Assembly (NCBI GenBank): GCA_016199255.1
Contig: JACQHA010000433.1
Location: 1-9,496 of the forward strand
Origin: Deinococcus sp.
GTDB lineage: Bacteria; Deinococcota; Deinococci; JACQHA01
Reading direction: 5' to 3'
Length of the DNA stretch: 9,496 nt
Both the position numbers and the translations under genes were made by a program. Position 1 is the first letter of the stretch. The number at the start of each line of letters is the position of its first letter. The notes under the pieces were generated by a model that was given only the letters and a program-made list of their open reading frames with translations, was not told the origin of the DNA and did no database searches. Shown here piece after piece: positions 6,580 to 9,496 of this stretch.

Positions 6580-7665
6580 CGCATCTTATTCATCAGTCAG
6601 ACATCACCTCGGGCCATTGGTGGTATCGAAACCTACGCCCGGGAGTTACCCCGCTGGCTCCAGGCGCGCGGGCACCAGGTGCTGCTCTTGGACCGATCAC
6701 CTCGGCAATTGGCTGGTAGACTTCCCTACGACTACCTGCCCATCAGGCGGGCACTGCTGACCTTCCGGCCTGAGGTGGTGCACTTCTCCACCGTGGACTA
6801 TGCCCCTCTGTTCTGGCTGCTCCGGCGTCTCACCGCAGCGCCGCTGGTGCCAAGCAGCTACCAAGGCGACTTCCACTGGGGCTGGCTCTTCCCTCGCTTC
6901 ACACCTCGCCGTCTGAAACGGCAAGTGATGCGTGCCAGCCTGAATCTCCTCGACCACCTCATTGCTAACAGCGAGTTCACCGCCCAGGTACTCCGGAAGT
7001 GCGGCGTCTGGCGCCCAGCAATCACCGTCATCAGTGGGGGGGTGGACATTAGCCTGTTTCGTCCCAGCGATCACCCTAGGGCACTGCGCCAGCAGCTCAG
7101 CTATGCCCAGTACCACCCTCTCCTCCTCTCTACCGCCCGGCTCTCTGGCGAGAAGGGCTTGGACGACGTGCTCCGGGCCCTGCTCTCCCTGGTACCTAGA
7201 TTCCCCCAACTACACTACCTAGTAGCAGGCGATGGCCCGGAGGCAGCCCGGCTGGCGGCGTTGGCCAAGAGTCTGGGGGTGGAGAAATACGTGGACTTCC
7301 TTGGTCGGCAACCACTGGAACAGGTGGCGCAATTCATGCAGGCCTGCGACATTTACGTGCAGCCCTCACAGTTTGAGAGCATGGGTCTGACTTACTGCGA
7401 GGCTGGGGCCTGTGCCAGGCCAGTCATTGCCACCAAAGTTGCCGCCATACCAGAGATCGTGCAGCACGAGTATAATGGCCTACTCATCCCTCCAGGTGAT
7501 GTGACCCAGCTGGTCTCTGCTCTGGAGCGCTTAGCCAGCAACGCCACCTACGCAGCGCAGCTAGGCCAGAACGGACTCCAGCGGGCCCGGGAGCGGTTCT
7601 CCTGGGACACAGTGGCGGCTCGCACCGAGGCAGTGTTGCAGCAAGCGCTGGCCCAGCGCCAGTAA
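6577..7665 (+). CDS. GT4 family glycosyltransferase (GT-B fold)
   Basis: A 362-residue GT-B transferase, counted from the GTG at 6577. GT4 enzymes transfer a sugar from a nucleotide or lipid-linked donor with retention of configuration. Seen: N-terminal MRILFISQ with the glycine loop AIGGIETYAREL (about residues 13-24), the EVVHFST strand of the acceptor domain, HLIANSEFT before the inter-domain linker, and VISGGVDISLFRP, typical of the domain junction. The donor-binding half shows STARLSGEKGLDD with the conserved Arg and Lys, LVAGDGPE, VDFLGRQP, and the E-x7-E motif (FESMGLTYCE, Glu at 267 and 275), followed by GACARPVIATKVAAIPEIV and NGLLIPPGD. The motifs are complete, so it is probably active. 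It stands alone on its strand, divergent from the DPM1-like gene and convergent with the GT2 gene, whose 3' end is 29 bases away; no terminator-like hairpin with a T-run is visible between them. Acceptor and sugar are unknown. Confidence 0.9.
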   Translation: MRILFISQTSPRAIGGIETYARELPRWLQARGHQVLLLDRSPRQLAGRLPYDYLPIRRALLTFRPEVVHFSTVDYAPLFWLLRRLTAAPLVPSSYQGDFHWGWLFPRFTPRRLKRQVMRASLNLLDHLIANSEFTAQVLRKCGVWRPAITVISGGVDISLFRPSDHPRALRQQLSYAQYHPLLLSTARLSGEKGLDDVLRALLSLVPRFPQLHYLVAGDGPEAARLAALAKSLGVEKYVDFLGRQPLEQVAQFMQACDIYVQPSQFESMGLTYCEAGACARPVIATKVAAIPEIVQHEYNGLLIPPGDVTQLVSALERLASNATYAAQLGQNGLQRARERFSWDTVAARTEAVLQQALAQRQ

Positions 7666-7694
7666 GCCGGCTAACCCTGGCCCGGGTCGACTTG

Positions 7695-8645
7695 TTACCC
7701 CCAGTACTGGCGAACCCTCTCGTCCATTCCCTGGTAGCGCCTGTGGCGCAGCCATCGCTCCAAGCCATTGGCCCAACGCCTGCCCACCAAAAGCCGCAGC
7801 AGGGCACGCCGGCCAAAGTAGGTGAACACACTCAAGGGGTGCAGCAATAACGCCCCGCTGACGTGCCGGAGGGCCGGCCAGAACTTGCCCTGCCCCAGGG
7901 TGCGATAGGCCGCATACATGTACCGGTGCGCTTGAGCCAGCCCCAGCGGCGGTACCCCCAGGGGCAGACCCAGGCGATAAATATCAGGAAGCACCATGTT
8001 CTCCACAAAGGTGCTCCAATCGCGCTGCGCAGTTATGTTGCCGCCGTGTAGCCGATACCCCTGCAATGGGTACGGCAGGTGGCGAAACCGGGCTTCTACC
8101 ACTGCCAGCCGCAGGTAAAAGTCCCAATCTTCCCCGATCTGAAGGTTCCGGAACCCACCCACCTGCTCCACCACCCGGCGCCGGAGCAACACCGAACCTG
8201 GCGAGATGATAAAACAGCTCATGAGCAATGCCGGCAGCAGGTTAGTTAGCTCCGGTGCCGTCCCCCCACCTGTGACCTGCCCCTTCTCATCAAGCAGCGC
8301 CGCATCGGTATACACCACGTCTAACTGTGGATCAGCGTCCAGGGCCGCCACCGTATGCTCCAGCATCCGGGGATGCCACACATCGTCGGCGTCCAGAAAC
8401 GCCACATACTCCCCAGACGCCAGCGCGAAGCCGGTGTTCCGGGCGGGCCCTACCCCAGCGTTGGGTTGATAATGGTAGCTAGCAGGAAGCAGGGCAGTGA
8501 CTATATCCCCCGTCCGGTCGGTGGAGCCATCGTCTACGACGATGAGCTCTAAATCATGGTAGGTCTGCGCCAGGACGCCGTGGATCGTCTCAGCCACGAA
8601 GCGCTCCCCGTTGTACACCGGGATGATGACACTGATCTTCGGCAC
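7695..8645 (-). CDS. Soluble GT2 family glycosyltransferase, paralogue of the one at 4217-5179
   Basis: A 316-residue family 2 transferase. Seen: ISVIIPVYNGERF (residues 4-16), ELIVVDDGSTDRT (33-45), GVGPARNTG (64-72), FLDADDVWHP with DAD at 85-87, DVVYTDA (109-115), IGEDWDFYLRL (170-180) and YRLHGGNIT (197-205), which keeps the His that the paralogue lacks. The C-terminal third is helical and Arg-rich with no clear membrane span. The start is GTG at 8645-8643; the only upstream in-frame codons before a TAG are Gly/Arg/Glu codons, so no other start is available. It begins 26 bases after the serA stop on the same strand and is probably co-transcribed with it. The DNA of the DxD region is about 80% identical to that of the other GT2 gene. 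The family is firm, the substrate unknown. Confidence 0.9.
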   Translation of the reverse strand: MPKISVIIPVYNGERFVAETIHGVLAQTYHDLELIVVDDGSTDRTGDIVTALLPASYHYQPNAGVGPARNTGFALASGEYVAFLDADDVWHPRMLEHTVAALDADPQLDVVYTDAALLDEKGQVTGGGTAPELTNLLPALLMSCFIISPGSVLLRRRVVEQVGGFRNLQIGEDWDFYLRLAVVEARFRHLPYPLQGYRLHGGNITAQRDWSTFVENMVLPDIYRLGLPLGVPPLGLAQAHRYMYAAYRTLGQGKFWPALRHVSGALLLHPLSVFTYFGRRALLRLLVGRRWANGLERWLRHRRYQGMDERVRQYWG

Positions 8646-8660
8646 TTCCCGCCCCCCCCG
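8646..8660 (-). promoter_or_regulatory. G-rich leader with a G8 tract before the GTG start of the GT2 gene
   Basis: Read on the minus strand, a run of eight G (8659-8652) is followed by CGGGAA and then the GTG. The run lies at Shine-Dalgarno distance (six bases) in the short serA-GT2 gap. It may act as a poor purine-rich ribosome site, and its length could vary by slippage. No better AGGAGG-like site is seen. Confidence 0.35.
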
Positions 8661-8671
8661 CTATGAGCGCC

Positions 8672-9496
8672 CTACAGCGCCACCTGCTCGGCGGAGAGTA
8701 CATAGGGCAGCGCTTTGATCTGGTCAACTAGCCCCTGGGGCGGCGGCTGGTCCACGTTGATGGCGGTCATGGCCGTGCCCCCCGGGCGGTCCCGGCCCCA
8801 GGTGACCTGGGCGATGTTGATGCGGTTCTCGCCCAGCAAAGTGGCAATGTGGCCAATGACGCCGGGCACGTCTACGTTTTTAAGAATGAACATGTGCCCA
8901 GCCGGCACCGCATCCACCCGGTAGCCGTCCAGGTGCACAATGCGCGGCTCGCCGCCAAAGGTGGTGCCGCTGGCTACTCTGGTCTGCCCATCGGCCCTGA
9001 CCACCAGGGTCAGCAGGTTCAAATAGTCCCGGGGCTGGGGGGCCACCGACTCGGTCACCCTGATGCCCCGCTCTTTGGCCACGGCTGGCGCCGCCACAAA
9101 GGAGAGGGCCTCGTTGAGGATCGGGTCCAGCAGGCCCTTGAGCGCCGCAATGCCCAGGATGCGCGGCTCCCGGGGGAACTCGCCAGAGTACTCAACGGCC
9201 AGCTCCGTGGCCCGGCCCTTGACTAGCTGCGAAAGTAGCTTCCCCAGCTTCTCCGCCAGTGTCAGGTACGGACCCAGCACCTTCAGGCCGTCAGCATCCA
9301 GCGGCGGCAGGTTCACCGCCGCCCGCACCGCCCGGCCTTTCAGCACATCCACTACCCCTTTGACAATCTCCTGCGCCGCCCGCTCCTGGGCTTCAGCAGT
9401 GGAGCCCCCCAAATGAGCGGTGAACACGCACTGCTCTAACTCCAAGAGCGGGCTGTCCCAGGGTGGCTCCTGTTCAAACACGTCCAGCGCCGCGCC
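8672..9496 (-). CDS. serA: D-3-phosphoglycerate dehydrogenase (long form), C-terminal part
   Basis: The last 274 residues of SerA; the frame is open to the window edge, so the start and most of the nucleotide-binding domain lie beyond 9496. SerA oxidises 3-phosphoglycerate to 3-phosphohydroxypyruvate with NAD+, the first step of serine synthesis, in the cytoplasm. The fragment opens with GAALDVFEQEPP, typical of the end of the NAD-binding domain, then TAHLGGST with the catalytic His at fragment residue 28 (codon 9415-9413); most relatives read PHLGAST here. An intervening domain (about 78-190) of the kind found in long-form enzymes follows, and then an ACT domain (about 203-274) with NVDVPGVIGHIATLLGENRINIAQ, whose Asp and Asn match the usual serine-binding positions. 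Feedback inhibition by serine is therefore possible but not shown. Assignment is firm. Confidence 0.95.
   Translation of the reverse strand, partial: GAALDVFEQEPPWDSPLLELEQCVFTAHLGGSTAEAQERAAQEIVKGVVDVLKGRAVRAAVNLPPLDADGLKVLGPYLTLAEKLGKLLSQLVKGRATELAVEYSGEFPREPRILGIAALKGLLDPILNEALSFVAAPAVAKERGIRVTESVAPQPRDYLNLLTLVVRADGQTRVASGTTFGGEPRIVHLDGYRVDAVPAGHMFILKNVDVPGVIGHIATLLGENRINIAQVTWGRDRPGGTAMTAINVDQPPPQGLVDQIKALPYVLSAEQVAL

Noticed and set aside
7666..7694. Possible bidirectional terminator between the convergent GT4 and GT2 genes (AGCCGGCT and CCCGGG palindromes)
   Set aside because: The palindromes are short and separate, do not form one long stem, and no T-run follows on either strand.

Overview
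The window is GC-rich bacterial DNA, about 60-65% G+C by eye, with almost no intergenic space. It carries genes for building surface or lipid-linked glycans, with a housekeeping gene cut off at each end. No rRNA, tRNA, CRISPR array, insertion sequence or phage gene was seen. A ribosome-quality-control RqcH/NFACT protein together with a long-form ACT-domain SerA suggests a GC-rich lineage such as Chloroflexota. That assignment is an inference from gene content only and is weak.

Layout. (1) 1-4234, plus strand: the 3' end of rqcH, a large multi-membrane-span GT-C glycosyltransferase, and a membrane-anchored GT2 glycosyltransferase. They are joined by 4-base stop/start overlaps (ATGA, then GTGA), as in a translationally coupled operon. 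(2) 6369-4217, minus strand: a polyprenyl-phosphate-sugar-synthase-like GT2 with C-terminal membrane spans, then a soluble GT2, again joined by ATGA. The 3' ends of blocks 1 and 2 overlap by 18 bases. (3) 6370-6576: a 207-base divergent gap that holds a decayed piece of a GT2 gene on the minus strand. (4) 6577-7665, plus strand: a single GT4 glycosyltransferase whose start is better placed at a GTG behind a good Shine-Dalgarno. (5) 9496-7695, minus strand: the C-terminal two thirds or so of serA, then a soluble GT2 that is a close paralogue of the one at 4217-5179.

How the genes may work together (inference): the DPM1-like GT2 would charge a polyprenyl phosphate with a sugar on the cytoplasmic face. 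The GT-C enzyme would use such a lipid-linked sugar on the outer face. The GT4 and the other GT2 enzymes would extend a glycan from nucleotide sugars. No flippase, polymerase, ligase or nucleotide-sugar synthesis gene is present, so the product cannot be named.

I do not see a clearly new system. The observations most worth checking are the GT2 relic in the divergent gap, an exact 33-base triple repeat inside the GT-C gene, the two diverged GT2 paralogues, a G8 tract just before a GTG start, and the coupling of glycosyltransferase genes to rqcH and serA.
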